A stretch of DNA of 64,000 nucleotides from UBA12481 sp012523435 (GTDB taxonomy: Bacteria > Bacteroidota > Bacteroidia > Bacteroidales > UBA12481): positions 27,365 to 91,364 of the forward strand of contig JAQUCP010000011.1 in the NCBI GenBank assembly GCA_028686135.1, written 5' to 3'. Below, piece after piece: positions 18,253 to 26,639 of this stretch. A model generated the notes under the pieces. That model had not been told where the DNA came from. It was given only the letters and a program-made list of their open reading frames with translations, and made no database searches. Numbering within the stretch: position 1 is the first letter of the stretch; each line of letters begins with the position of its first letter. Both the position numbers and the translations under genes were made by a program.

Positions 18253-18356
18253 AAGTGTCAGACTTTCAGCTTGCTGAAAAAATGATTAAAAAATCTGTGG
18301 GACTATGTTTTTAATAAAACTTTTCTATTTTTAGATTATCAACATGAATAAAAATT

Positions 18357-18638
18357 ATGGCTAGTAGAAGGATTTTAAAACGGGATATCAACTATGTGGT
18401 CTCCGACCTGATCCTGGATTGTTATGCGTGTATGGAAGAGCAGCCTGAGAAAGATTTCTCACGTTATGAACAGATTATCAATGACGCGATCATTATGAAA
18501 GAAGATCTGTATGAGAGAATTAACCACTTCGATCCTTCTAAGCACGGTAGTTCAAAAGATTATTTCCTAACCATCCGTAAGGATCTGTTTGTGTGGATGA
18601 CCCAGGCTTATGAAAATCTGAAGGCTTTGGGTTCCTAA
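18357..18638 (+). CDS. Small conserved-looking cytoplasmic protein, unknown function
   Basis: A 93-residue protein without signal peptide or membrane segment. The composition is helical and charged, starting MASRRILKRDINYVVSDL and containing cysteines in DCYACMEE. An acidic/basic pattern continues to the end (DLFVWMTQAYENLK). I recall similar short proteins in Bacteroidota but cannot name a function. The start ATG at 18357 is 165 bases after the upstream stop and beyond a terminator. A near-consensus TATTTTTA lies about 25 bases upstream. It precedes the pseudo-JAMM gene on the same strand by 113 bases. Confidence 0.7.
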   Translation: MASRRILKRDINYVVSDLILDCYACMEEQPEKDFSRYEQIINDAIIMKEDLYERINHFDPSKHGSSKDYFLTIRKDLFVWMTQAYENLKALGS

Positions 18639-18695
18639 AACTTAGATCGGGCATTTCTAGCCAGTTTCCCAACACTTATCGTTGACAAAATTTAA

Positions 18696-18703
18696 TACTT
18701 TTG
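18696..18703 (+). promoter_or_regulatory. TAnnTTTG promoter -7 element for the pseudo-JAMM gene
   Basis: TACTTTTG is an exact consensus match, with TTGAC at 18682-18686 upstream at a shorter spacing than usual. An in-frame TTG at 18701 lies inside the element, so translation should start later, at ATG 18752. Confidence 0.5.
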
Positions 18704-18751
18704 TTGCAGTACCTTCGTTGGTTTGTTACTTGCAACAGAACTACTTCACTG

Positions 18752-20896
18752 ATGAAGCGCTGTATCAGCATCTGTACGACTCTTTTGATTATAGCCGGCC
18801 TGCTGGCACCTGCAAATAGTATATCGCAGACCAGTAGGGTGGATTTTACCTGGCTTAATCGGCTGGAACAGGTTTTGGCAGGCTCTGTTGAAGCCCGGCT
18901 GATACCCCTGCCCAGAGAGAATACCTTTGCCGTCGAATTTGAAGTGACCTGGTTTAACGAAGATGGTACTCCAATTAATGAGTCGTCATCCCAACCGCTT
19001 CTCTATCTCTCCCAATATGCCCTCGACCTAATCCCNNNNNNNNNNNNNNNNNNNNNNNNNNNNNNNNNNNNNNNNNNNNNNNNNNNNNNNNNNNNNNNNN
19101 NNNNNNNNNNNNNNNNNNNNNNNNNNNNNNNNNNNCTTCTGTCACTGCGATCCGAATATAATCAGTATGATCTGATGATCAGGTCGTTCCAGCCCGGAGT
19201 TGAAGAGCCCGACCGGGCTGATATAGCCGATAGCCTGCGTCGATCAGCAAAGAATACCTACCTGGCCCTGTTTAAACAGCACCAGGATTCTTTGATACAA
19301 ATCTCCCGGCAGCTCGATTCTCTTCGCAGTACCATCAAGCCGGCTGTGAAAAAGAGAGCATTCAGAGATCGGGAAATAGCCCGTCTGGAAGCACAGGAAG
19401 AGAGCTTCGATACCTTAAAAGGCAGTTTTAACCAGCTCAAATTGCAACACCAACAATCCCTGATCGATTATCGAAGCCTGGTTTTTGGCCTCGGATCTAT
19501 TCAGGAGGTGGAAAAAATTCACACCGATTATTCAACCCATCAGGTTGTGATTGAAAATGCTCTCCTCGAAACAGATAACCTCCTAACTGAATACCAAAAC
19601 CGGCTACAGAATCCGGTTAATCCAATTCCTGGGTGGCTGATTTGGACGATTGTCGGACTGATTGTTCTTCTGCTGGTGCCGATCTTTTTTCGACTTTACC
19701 GCTCCTCAAGAATTGTCGCTCCCAATGCTGCAATAACTCCCAATATGACTGCTACTAGCACCGGTCATGCCAACGGAAGTCCCTCACTGATGGAGCCGTT
19801 ACAGAATTACTATGCGGCTGATTTTCTTCAGGTGATTCCTGATGTGGTTATTGCCCGCATGCACATCAGCCCTCCGGCAATCAACGCGCTATACCAACTA
19901 GTGCACGGAGCTTTCCTGGAGAAAAAGCCCGGGAGTTTTGGTGGGTATCTTTTTGGAAACAGCTACCGATTAACCGTGGATGGAAGCTCTAAACATGAAC
20001 TTGTCATCGAAAAAGTGGTTGCTTCGCAGCATATCAGGCCCGATTCATCTAATACAATGGAGTTCCGCCAGGATTTGGTAGATGAAATGAATGAGCTGAT
20101 CCGTCAAAATAAAAAATATGTCCTGCTGGGTTGGTTTACTTCCTGCTCAGACCCGGTGCTGGAGATGAATGAGGCCCTACAGAAAATGCACCGAACATTC
20201 TTTGATCAGAAATCCCAGATTGCTATCCTCGTAAATACGGGTTCGGAAGAGCTAAATTCCGCCTGCTTCCTCCGGCGAAAATCGGGCTATTTTGATCCGA
20301 TACCCGACCCGGGTGCATTCCTGAAATGGGAAGAGCTGTATCAGTTCTCCCAGAATCCGGTGCTCCAAACTAATGAGAATCAGGACAATAAGCCGCCTCA
20401 GGAGTTTATCAATCTGGAACTTAACCAAGGCTGGTGCGATACCCTGGTAACAAGAATTCGGATCGAAAAGAGCGCCCTGAAGGAAATTCATCATGCCTCA
20501 GCAACCCTCGCAAGCCCCGCAGAGTTGTACCAAGTGGTAGGATATCTATATGGCATGACTCAGGTTGAAGAGATGGAAGGTCTAGAAGATCAGGGTTTTG
20601 TGATTTCTATAGAACGATTTGTTGAGGTGTCTAATGAGACTGCACCACGAGAAATCCCCGGATTAAAACTGCTGGGTTGGTTCGGACAGGGAAAATCAGA
20701 AATTTTCTCTTACACCACATCTGCGATAAACTACCACGAACAACACTTCAAAGAGCCTTTTCAGGTTGTATTCCTTCTGAATTCGCATACTTCAGAACTG
20801 CGTATCCTGTCGAGAAAACAGTCCCTGGCTATGAATGACAGTTCAATTGATACCGAGGAATTTAACTTCGATAGCCTGCTCAGCCAAGTTCAGTAA
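18752..20896 (+). CDS. Membrane-anchored protein with two degenerate MPN (JAMM-like) domains; interrupted by an assembly gap
   Basis: Signal peptide at residues 1-26, an extracytoplasmic part rich in coiled coil (after the gap to about residue 290), one membrane helix at about 294-316 (WLIWTIVGLIVLLLVPIFF), then a C-terminal part probably in the cytoplasm. That part shows two MPN-like folds. The first (about 365-510) has GSFGGYLFG, LLGWFTSCSD and QIAILVN. The second (about 565-695) has VVGYLYG, LLGWFGQG and EPFQVVFLLN. Both lack the HxH...SxxD zinc motif of active JAMM peptidases (TSC and GQG replace HSH), so they look like binding modules. The ATG at 18752 begins the signal peptide. N residues at 19036-19135 leave frame continuity unproven; the halves could be two genes. 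Fold assignment is by eye. Confidence 0.7.
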   Translation: MKRCISICTTLLIIAGLLAPANSISQTSRVDFTWLNRLEQVLAGSVEARLIPLPRENTFAVEFEVTWFNEDGTPINESSSQPLLYLSQYALDLIXXXXXXXXXXXXXXXXXXXXXXXXXXXXXXXXXXLLSLRSEYNQYDLMIRSFQPGVEEPDRADIADSLRRSAKNTYLALFKQHQDSLIQISRQLDSLRSTIKPAVKKRAFRDREIARLEAQEESFDTLKGSFNQLKLQHQQSLIDYRSLVFGLGSIQEVEKIHTDYSTHQVVIENALLETDNLLTEYQNRLQNPVNPIPGWLIWTIVGLIVLLLVPIFFRLYRSSRIVAPNAAITPNMTATSTGHANGSPSLMEPLQNYYAADFLQVIPDVVIARMHISPPAINALYQLVHGAFLEKKPGSFGGYLFGNSYRLTVDGSSKHELVIEKVVASQHIRPDSSNTMEFRQDLVDEMNELIRQNKKYVLLGWFTSCSDPVLEMNEALQKMHRTFFDQKSQIAILVNTGSEELNSACFLRRKSGYFDPIPDPGAFLKWEELYQFSQNPVLQTNENQDNKPPQEFINLELNQGWCDTLVTRIRIEKSALKEIHHASATLASPAELYQVVGYLYGMTQVEEMEGLEDQGFVISIERFVEVSNETAPREIPGLKLLGWFGQGKSEIFSYTTSAINYHEQHFKEPFQVVFLLNSHTSELRILSRKQSLAMNDSSIDTEEFNFDSLLSQVQ
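19036..19135. other. Assembly gap (100 N)
   Basis: Exactly 100 unknown bases, the usual placeholder for a scaffold join of unknown length. It falls inside the pseudo-JAMM reading frame, so the true size of that protein is unknown. Confidence 0.98.
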
Positions 20897-20946
20897 TTGA
20901 CATTCACTTGTTTATATCTTAAGGAAAGGATATGCTGCCTTTTCTA

Positions 20947-20954
20947 TATTTTTG
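20947..20954 (+). promoter_or_regulatory. TAnnTTTG promoter -7 element for the barrel/lipoprotein genes
   Basis: TATTTTTG is an exact consensus match. Just upstream, 20922-20945 can form an 8-base hairpin with one G-T pair (AGGAAAGG with CCTTTTCT), perhaps a weak terminator for the preceding gene. The barrel, lipoprotein and PKD genes can thus be transcribed independently of the pseudo-JAMM gene. Confidence 0.45.
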
Positions 20955-21014
20955 CTGTTGTACAAATAAATAATTCCGGTGTTGGGTAAAGGTCGAGTAC
21001 TAGCAAAGCGAGGT

Positions 21015-22253
21015 ATGGTGGTTTGTAAACTATCTGTTTTGCTGCTGGCTGTGATGCTTGGAGCTCATCCGGGAATCAGCCAGGAACTCCCCGAATGGAA
21101 GATGGATTCGATACGATTGGGCGTGAAAAACCTCCTGAATCACTATCAACTCATCCATAATCAAATAAATGCGACTGCTGATCCGGCCATTGAAAGAGAG
21201 TTTATCAACCTTTTTTCGAACCCCAAGGTCTTGATAGTTAATGAGATTGATCAGGATTCTCCGAGTCAGGAAATCTCTGCCCAAAATTATGTCTCTCTGT
21301 TGCCAACTCTTTTTCCGGAAGGCCTTACCCTGGATTTCAACATGAATCGTATCCTGGTCTCCCGGCCTAAGTATGATTTTAATAACCGCTACCTGGTTAA
21401 CGTGTGGCTGGAGCAATCCCTTATGGGTATCAGTAAAGGGAAAGCTCTGGCAAACCGACATCGAATAGTGGTGACGATCGGTTTTAACTTTTTGGATGGC
21501 AAAATGTCAGGCTGGGAAATCTGGGGAATAGCATTACCACCCAAAAGTCAGACTTATTTAACGGTAAAATTATCTCCTTCTCTTGGAAGCCTTGTCAACC
21601 AGTCTGTCGATCAGGATGAGCGTTTTAACCTTGAGCCGGGATTGGGTTATGCTGGAGGAGTTGGTCTGATGTATTTGATTAATAGCCATTTGGGAGGGCA
21701 ATTGGGTATTCGCTATGCACACTATCAATCCTCCCTGACACTGGATCACCTGGACCCGCATGGTGGTTTTGATCCTCACCTGGAGCAGGTAAACTATCAT
21801 ACCCGCTTCTGGTTTGTTGAAATGCCGATAGGTGCTGCCTATAAGATTACCCTAGCCCGGCGCCTGAATGCTCTCCTGGGAGCAGGCATCTCTCCCGGTG
21901 TTCGACTGTTCGAATCGTTCACTTCTTCCGCTGTCAATAGCAATAGTCGGAGTCGTCAAACAGGCGTGATCAGCGATTCACAATGGATTGATGGCCTCAC
22001 CAGATTCAATCTGGGGTTCTACTCCGAATTATCCATCATGTGGCAGTTGCGCCAAAATACAGCGTTTATGATAGGTGTTGATTTCCACCACGGTCTGACG
22101 AGCCTCGGAGAGGTGGAACAGCCTGATTATGTGAATTCCCGGTACCAAGGGCTGTATAACCCGATCTGGAGGTCGCCCGATTCGAATAACCTACTACGGT
22201 CTCTGGGTATCACAATAGGTGTTGCAATCCAGATTGAATCAAAAAAGGAATAG
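21015..22253 (+). CDS. Outer-membrane beta-barrel protein with N-terminal alpha/beta domain
   Basis: About 412 residues from ATG 21015, which begins a good signal peptide (MVVCKLSVLLLAVMLG, cleavage near SQ). An in-frame GTG at 20979 would add 12 residues. Residues about 25-180 form a compact domain with helices first and strands later (LLNHYQLIHNQI, VNVWLEQSL, RIVVTIGFNF), resembling an NTF2-like fold, though this is only an impression. From about 185 the sequence is a transmembrane beta barrel (YAGGVGLMYLI, LGGQLGIRYAHYQ, FNLGFYSELSIMW, LGITIGVAIQIE). No function is known. The stop codon directly abuts the ATG of the next lipoprotein gene, so the two are co-translated. Confidence 0.75.
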   Translation: MVVCKLSVLLLAVMLGAHPGISQELPEWKMDSIRLGVKNLLNHYQLIHNQINATADPAIEREFINLFSNPKVLIVNEIDQDSPSQEISAQNYVSLLPTLFPEGLTLDFNMNRILVSRPKYDFNNRYLVNVWLEQSLMGISKGKALANRHRIVVTIGFNFLDGKMSGWEIWGIALPPKSQTYLTVKLSPSLGSLVNQSVDQDERFNLEPGLGYAGGVGLMYLINSHLGGQLGIRYAHYQSSLTLDHLDPHGGFDPHLEQVNYHTRFWFVEMPIGAAYKITLARRLNALLGAGISPGVRLFESFTSSAVNSNSRSRQTGVISDSQWIDGLTRFNLGFYSELSIMWQLRQNTAFMIGVDFHHGLTSLGEVEQPDYVNSRYQGLYNPIWRSPDSNNLLRSLGITIGVAIQIESKKE

Positions 22254-22622
22254 ATGGGAAGGAATTTACGCATATTAACCCTGCTGTTGCCCCTGAGCCT
22301 CCTGCTAACCTTGTCGGGATGCTTCGAAACAGATAATCCGCCCCAACTAGAAGTTAGCGTGATCGATCAGGATAGCTTGCCAGTACCGGATGCCTATGTA
22401 ACACTGTTTACTTCCCAGCAGGAGTGGCGACAGCTGGAGAACCCTGTACAGGCCTGGAGAAGAACAGGCCTTGAAGGACAGGTCCTCTTCATCGACCTGA
22501 AGGAGACAACTTACTGGATCTATTGCCGAAAAGGGGATCAAGACAATAGCTTCGACGAGATTACCACCCAGGGTGATCTGAAACTTAATCAGAGAGCCCA
22601 TGTTGTAGTCCATCTTCGTTAA
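22254..22622 (+). CDS. Small lipoprotein with Ig-like/carboxypeptidase-regulatory-like fold
   Basis: A 122-residue lipoprotein: the hydrophobic leader ends in the lipobox LSGC near residue 23. The mature part (VSVIDQDSLPVPDAYVTLF, TGLEGQVLFIDLKETTYWIYCRKGD) has the look of a prealbumin-like/CarboxypepD-regulatory sandwich: a strand, then a proline-containing turn with DAYVTL, then G-hinge strands. It probably sits in the outer membrane next to the barrel protein encoded immediately upstream with zero intergenic bases. Specific function unknown. Confidence 0.7.
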   Translation: MGRNLRILTLLLPLSLLLTLSGCFETDNPPQLEVSVIDQDSLPVPDAYVTLFTSQQEWRQLENPVQAWRRTGLEGQVLFIDLKETTYWIYCRKGDQDNSFDEITTQGDLKLNQRAHVVVHLR

Positions 22623-22632
22623 TTTTGTTGTT

Positions 22633-24939
22633 ATGAGTTTAATGATGAACAGGTTTCGATACTTTGCTGCTTTTCTACTGACAGGAATCCTGCTGATTTC
22701 CTGCCAGCGCGACGAGATCAAGAATGAAGATCGGGATCTGGATACCATCATGACAGCTATGGATGACCAGGTCCTGATCCTAGATACCAACCAACTGACA
22801 GGCCCGCAAAGGAGTTACGGAGCGGTCAGGTTTGCTTTGAAGGGGATGGCACCGTCTCTGCCAAAAGGTACCTGCTTCCTCTATCCTGGATCACCGGGAG
22901 TTTACGGCCGCATCGTCTCTACTGCCAACCAGGAAGACTCACTTCAGATTCAATTCGAAACAGTGGGAGTGGAGTATCTCTTTACAGCACTCAACCAAAT
23001 AACTAAAATTTCCAGCCAGGAGCCTGCCGAGATCACCATTTTGCCCGGTTCTGCCTGGGATGAAGATACTCTCAAGCTGTTTAAGTACACCCTGTTCTCC
23101 GGGATGATTAATGACAATCCATTGATGGTTAGCTTTCAGGATGGGAAGCTCTATGCCGGTGAGCAGCTGGATCACAGTGTTTTAGTTCACCGCGCCTCCG
23201 ATATCCCACTCCGGCGCTACTTGATGGATTATTCTTACGAGCAGGAGTTTAACGGAGTAGCCCGCATCACCTCCTTTGGTTCAGTTGACGGGAAAGATAG
23301 CATCAGAATATCATCCAGATTGTTCGGACCCTTTTTTGCCGGACCCATGCCAATCTTTTATCAAGTGGATCATTTCCTGGGATTTGAGGTGCATCTTGCC
23401 AAGGATACGGTCGCAATTCTTGATTTCAAGATCTATGAAAAAGGGAGCGTGAAAACTACCTACAACTTCTGGGGAGACTGGAAAATCAACCACCAGATCG
23501 AGGAGAATCAGGTTAGCTTTGACACAGTCATTTCGCCCCGCTTATCTAACCATCTGATTCATATCTTCTTTGCCCGGGCGATTACCCCTCTCTTTGCCGG
23601 TGAACCATCACACCAGTTTGTGCAGGAGTCAGGAGCAGAGCTTAAAAACTTTATCAACCTTCCGGAATGGCAGCGTGAAAAGCGGATCTATTCTACCGCA
23701 TCAGCTATCAAAGTAGGAAATGCTTTGAGTGATATCTGGCCAGAAATCCTAGCAGCAGAGGAAGATACACTTTATCGGGATCTTCAAAACGGAATTCACA
23801 ATAATACTCACCCGGTTGCATCTTTTAGAATCAACCCACCAGGTGGCTCCACCACAACGAATTTTGAGTTTGATGCTTCGGCATCAACAGATTTTGAGAC
23901 CAGCACCGAAAATCTTCAGGTGAGATGGGATTTTGATGGTGACAACCATTACGATACGGAGTTTACCACCAGCAAAACGATCTACCGGGTCTTCCCTGTT
24001 CCAGGCATCTACCAGGTAGTGCTGGAAGTTAGAGATGAAGGTGGCCTGACTTCCCGGTCCACGCAATCTTTGACGGTCGAGCTGACCCATTCGGCCCCTA
24101 CAGCATTTTTTACGGTGACACCGGAGAGCGGTCGGACTACCAGCTTCTTTACCTTCGATGCCACAGGATCCTGGGATGCTGATGATCCTGCAGAGTTGCT
24201 GAAGGTCAGATGGGATTTTGATGGGGATGGTATCTGGGATACTCAATTCAATACCAATAAGTTCGCGGTATGGATCTACCCGGAGGCGGGAGAGTATGTT
24301 GCTAAGTTGGAAGTAAAAGATACAGAGGGACTTACTGGGTCAACTTCCAAAATGATTCTTGTATCTCCGGCTAATATCAAGCCAACAGCTTTCTTTACCG
24401 TTACTCCTGAATCGGGTACTGTTGAGACTATTTTCCAGTTTGATGCTTCCGGATCATCCGATCCCGAAGATTCCATCGATCAGCTACAAGTGCGATGGGA
24501 TTGGAATAATGATGGGGTCTGGGATATCGGATATCGTTACGAAAAAACCATCACCAAGGCCTTTGAAGTGGCCGGTGAATATCGTGTTGTTCTCGAAGTC
24601 ACCGATACGGAGGGTTTTGCTAATACCTACTCACGGGTGATCACGGTGAGCAATCCAAACACGCCACCCACTGCTGATTTTACGATCACCCCACCGGTAG
24701 GAACCACGGATACCCAATTCCAGTTTGACGCTTCAATCAGCCGTGATTTGGAAGATAGCTTGGAAGAATTGGAGGTTCGATGGGATTGGGATAATGATGA
24801 TGTATGGGATACCGACTTTACAACTCTCAAAACGGCTTCCTATAGTTTTACCCAGCCTGGCTCTTATATCATTAAGCTACAAGTAAAAGATTCGGGGGGG
24901 CTGACCTCTCAAAAAGCCCGACTGGTCATTGTTGAGTAG
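22633..24939 (+). CDS. Lipoprotein with unknown N-terminal region and four PKD repeats
   Basis: A 768-residue lipoprotein with leader and lipobox LISC, Cys near residue 24. ATGs at 22642 and 22645 are possible alternative starts. Residues about 30-390 match nothing I recognise. Residues about 395-768 hold four PKD repeats of about 90 residues, each with FxFDAS or FTFDAT, VRWDFDGD or VRWDWDND, and YxVxLEVxD. PKD domains are beta sandwiches that act as spacers or binding modules on surface proteins. The repeats are unusually alike (three begin PTAFFTVTPESG or PTADFTITPP), suggesting recent internal duplication. It starts 10 bases after the small lipoprotein gene and its end overlaps the convergent WYL regulator by 14 bases. 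Confidence 0.85.
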   Translation: MSLMMNRFRYFAAFLLTGILLISCQRDEIKNEDRDLDTIMTAMDDQVLILDTNQLTGPQRSYGAVRFALKGMAPSLPKGTCFLYPGSPGVYGRIVSTANQEDSLQIQFETVGVEYLFTALNQITKISSQEPAEITILPGSAWDEDTLKLFKYTLFSGMINDNPLMVSFQDGKLYAGEQLDHSVLVHRASDIPLRRYLMDYSYEQEFNGVARITSFGSVDGKDSIRISSRLFGPFFAGPMPIFYQVDHFLGFEVHLAKDTVAILDFKIYEKGSVKTTYNFWGDWKINHQIEENQVSFDTVISPRLSNHLIHIFFARAITPLFAGEPSHQFVQESGAELKNFINLPEWQREKRIYSTASAIKVGNALSDIWPEILAAEEDTLYRDLQNGIHNNTHPVASFRINPPGGSTTTNFEFDASASTDFETSTENLQVRWDFDGDNHYDTEFTTSKTIYRVFPVPGIYQVVLEVRDEGGLTSRSTQSLTVELTHSAPTAFFTVTPESGRTTSFFTFDATGSWDADDPAELLKVRWDFDGDGIWDTQFNTNKFAVWIYPEAGEYVAKLEVKDTEGLTGSTSKMILVSPANIKPTAFFTVTPESGTVETIFQFDASGSSDPEDSIDQLQVRWDWNNDGVWDIGYRYEKTITKAFEVAGEYRVVLEVTDTEGFANTYSRVITVSNPNTPPTADFTITPPVGTTDTQFQFDASISRDLEDSLEELEVRWDWDNDDVWDTDFTTLKTASYSFTQPGSYIIKLQVKDSGGLTSQKARLVIVE

Positions 24940-25960
24940 GTTCAGGGCGATATTGGCTAGCTGCGCTCTCCAAAATCCCGGAGATTTCCTGACGAAGCCA
25001 CGGTGGTGATTCAATCACTGCCTTATTCCCGTAACTCAGAATCTGCATTTTTAGATCGTCGGTGGGAATGACAAACAGCCTGATTCTGGCTCCCTCCGGC
25101 AACTCTTCGATCACTTCCTGGCTGGAGTGTATCGGGTTGGCGAGAATATATCGCGACTGAACCGAGTCGAACCGGATGATGATTTCCTCAGGAACTCCGC
25201 TGTAGGTCCCTACGCCAAAGCTGTATCGGAAAAAATGCAAAGGATCGAAGCCCGGATCGGCTGAGAACCCGGAACCGGTGAACCGAATCTCCTCCATCCG
25301 GTCGAGCCCCAGAGTACGAATAATCCCGCCCTCTTTTTCCAATCCGACCAGATACCAAATGTTTTTGTGCTCCTTAAGTAGATAGGGGTGATAAAGGTAT
25401 CGCCGCGGTATTCCGTCCACATGAGGCGTGTATCGAAACTCAATTTCTTTTTGTTGTCGGATCGCATCGATCAGCATTGGAAGAAATTCATGCCCTTTAT
25501 TAGCTGGTACTGATTCAAATTGGATCACCTCCTCCAATCCTGATTCTGCCAGATGACCGGCAACCAGAATTCTTCCTTCGATTTTATTGACCGCGGTTTC
25601 CAGATCTTGGAAAAGCCTGCTTTGACGGAAGTGTGTCAGGGTTTTCATAGCTAATCGGATCATTCCGATATCTTCCTGGGTTAATGGTAAATTCAGGCTA
25701 TAGTCTGGATCCAAATAAAAATAACCATTCTCTTGCCTGCTGAAAGCTATGGGCGCATATCCCATAGCCGACTCGTTCTTCATAGCCCATAGGTCTTTGT
25801 CGATCGTTGACATTGAGATATGACTTCCGTCACTCGATCCGTAGAGACCTTCTTCACAGGCACTTCGAAGATCTTCCTTGGAGGGATAGGGCTTCGATCG
25901 GCTCCGGATGCATTGGTCAATGATCCGATACCGGATCGCTGCGTATTTATTTAGTGCCAT
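24926..25960 (-). CDS. WYL-domain transcriptional regulator
   Basis: A 344-residue regulator. The N-terminal 75 residues form a helix-turn-helix-like region (YPSKEDLRSACEE and MSTIDKDLWAM). A WYL domain lies at about 165-240, with the hallmark YLYHPYLLKEHKNIWYLVG, followed by a C-terminal WCX-like extension. WYL domains sense ligands such as nucleic-acid fragments, and these regulators often control defence or stress genes. It is convergent with the PKD lipoprotein gene (14-base overlap), so it does not share a promoter with the putative envelope system, and any control of it is speculation. Divergent from the 188-residue protein at 26066. Confidence 0.88.
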   Translation of the reverse strand: MALNKYAAIRYRIIDQCIRSRSKPYPSKEDLRSACEEGLYGSSDGSHISMSTIDKDLWAMKNESAMGYAPIAFSRQENGYFYLDPDYSLNLPLTQEDIGMIRLAMKTLTHFRQSRLFQDLETAVNKIEGRILVAGHLAESGLEEVIQFESVPANKGHEFLPMLIDAIRQQKEIEFRYTPHVDGIPRRYLYHPYLLKEHKNIWYLVGLEKEGGIIRTLGLDRMEEIRFTGSGFSADPGFDPLHFFRYSFGVGTYSGVPEEIIIRFDSVQSRYILANPIHSSQEVIEELPEGARIRLFVIPTDDLKMQILSYGNKAVIESPPWLRQEISGILESAASQYRPEPTQQ

Positions 25961-26065
25961 TTCTTCCTTTTGTCCTTAAAATCTGCATCTAAAGATAAAA
26001 AAAGCGAGAACGTAAATAGGTTACGTTGTGGGGTGGTTTCTTTGAATCAATAAATAACTCTTGAC

Positions 26066-26632
26066 ATGAATGAACAACTCAAAAGCACCGAAAAAATGTT
26101 CTGGATAACCATCTTCAAAATGGTTGAGGATTATGGTTATAAACCAGAATGGGAGAGCATGGGGCGGAGGATTGATCTGCGAGCACTTGATTCATTGATT
26201 ACCGGATTTCATGAAGATCCCGATCAGGCTGGCTTTTATGGAATCCGGATACCCATTGTTCAATATGAAGGATTGAACATAAATCTGTTGATTGAGAACC
26301 AGAAGGAGCTAGTTTTAGGGGTCCAGACGGAAGAGGTGGAGGGGGCAGTATGTGCCTGCTCCTTTGAGTGGTTGACTGCTCTTCTTGAGGATCTTTCTCA
26401 AAGCAGATCATCCTGGAATTTTGAAGCCCCGGGTTGGCTAGCTTGGAAAACAACAAATATTCGACTTAATTTCAGAAGGAGGGGAAATCTTGCATTCCAA
26501 GATATGATCCGTAAAAGAGCAAATTCAGAGGCTCTATATCTGATATCCGGTGAAATCTCTGATATTCTTGATGAACTGGCCGGAATGGCCGAAAAAGAGC
26601 GGGAGGAAGCGTATGGAGCCCTTGCTGTTTAG
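26066..26632 (+). CDS. Uncharacterised 188-residue protein
   Basis: I do not recognise this protein. It has no signal peptide or membrane helix and a mixed alpha/beta composition. The N-terminus is helical (FWITIFKMVEDYGYKPEW). A strand-rich centre (FYGIRIPIVQYEGLNINLLIEN) precedes GWLAWKTTNIRLNFRR and a C-terminal helix with many acidic residues. The W-x-x-WKT segment vaguely recalls proteins of the restriction-endonuclease-like fold, but no PD...(D/E)xK set can be lined up. It lies divergently next to the WYL regulator (105 bases between starts), the usual position of a regulator's target, and is convergent with the DUF4105 gene. Confidence 0.65.
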   Translation: MNEQLKSTEKMFWITIFKMVEDYGYKPEWESMGRRIDLRALDSLITGFHEDPDQAGFYGIRIPIVQYEGLNINLLIENQKELVLGVQTEEVEGAVCACSFEWLTALLEDLSQSRSSWNFEAPGWLAWKTTNIRLNFRRRGNLAFQDMIRKRANSEALYLISGEISDILDELAGMAEKEREEAYGALAV

Positions 26633-26639
26633 TCTGATT

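Noticed and set aside
18701..18751. TTG 18701 as start of the pseudo-JAMM gene
   Set aside because: It sits within the TACTTTTG promoter element, while ATG 18752 starts a good signal peptide.
22620..22627. TAATTTTG as a separate promoter for the PKD lipoprotein
   Set aside because: An exact consensus match, but only 5-17 bases before the possible starts and partly made of the preceding stop codon; probably chance.
23815..24937. Repeated DNA as a CRISPR array
   Set aside because: The repeats are about 270 bases, imperfect and in frame, encoding PKD domains; there are no short direct repeats with unique spacers.
26066..26632. Restriction-endonuclease-fold nuclease
   Set aside because: Only a W-x-x-WKT-like fragment recalls such proteins; no set of acidic and lysine catalytic residues can be aligned.
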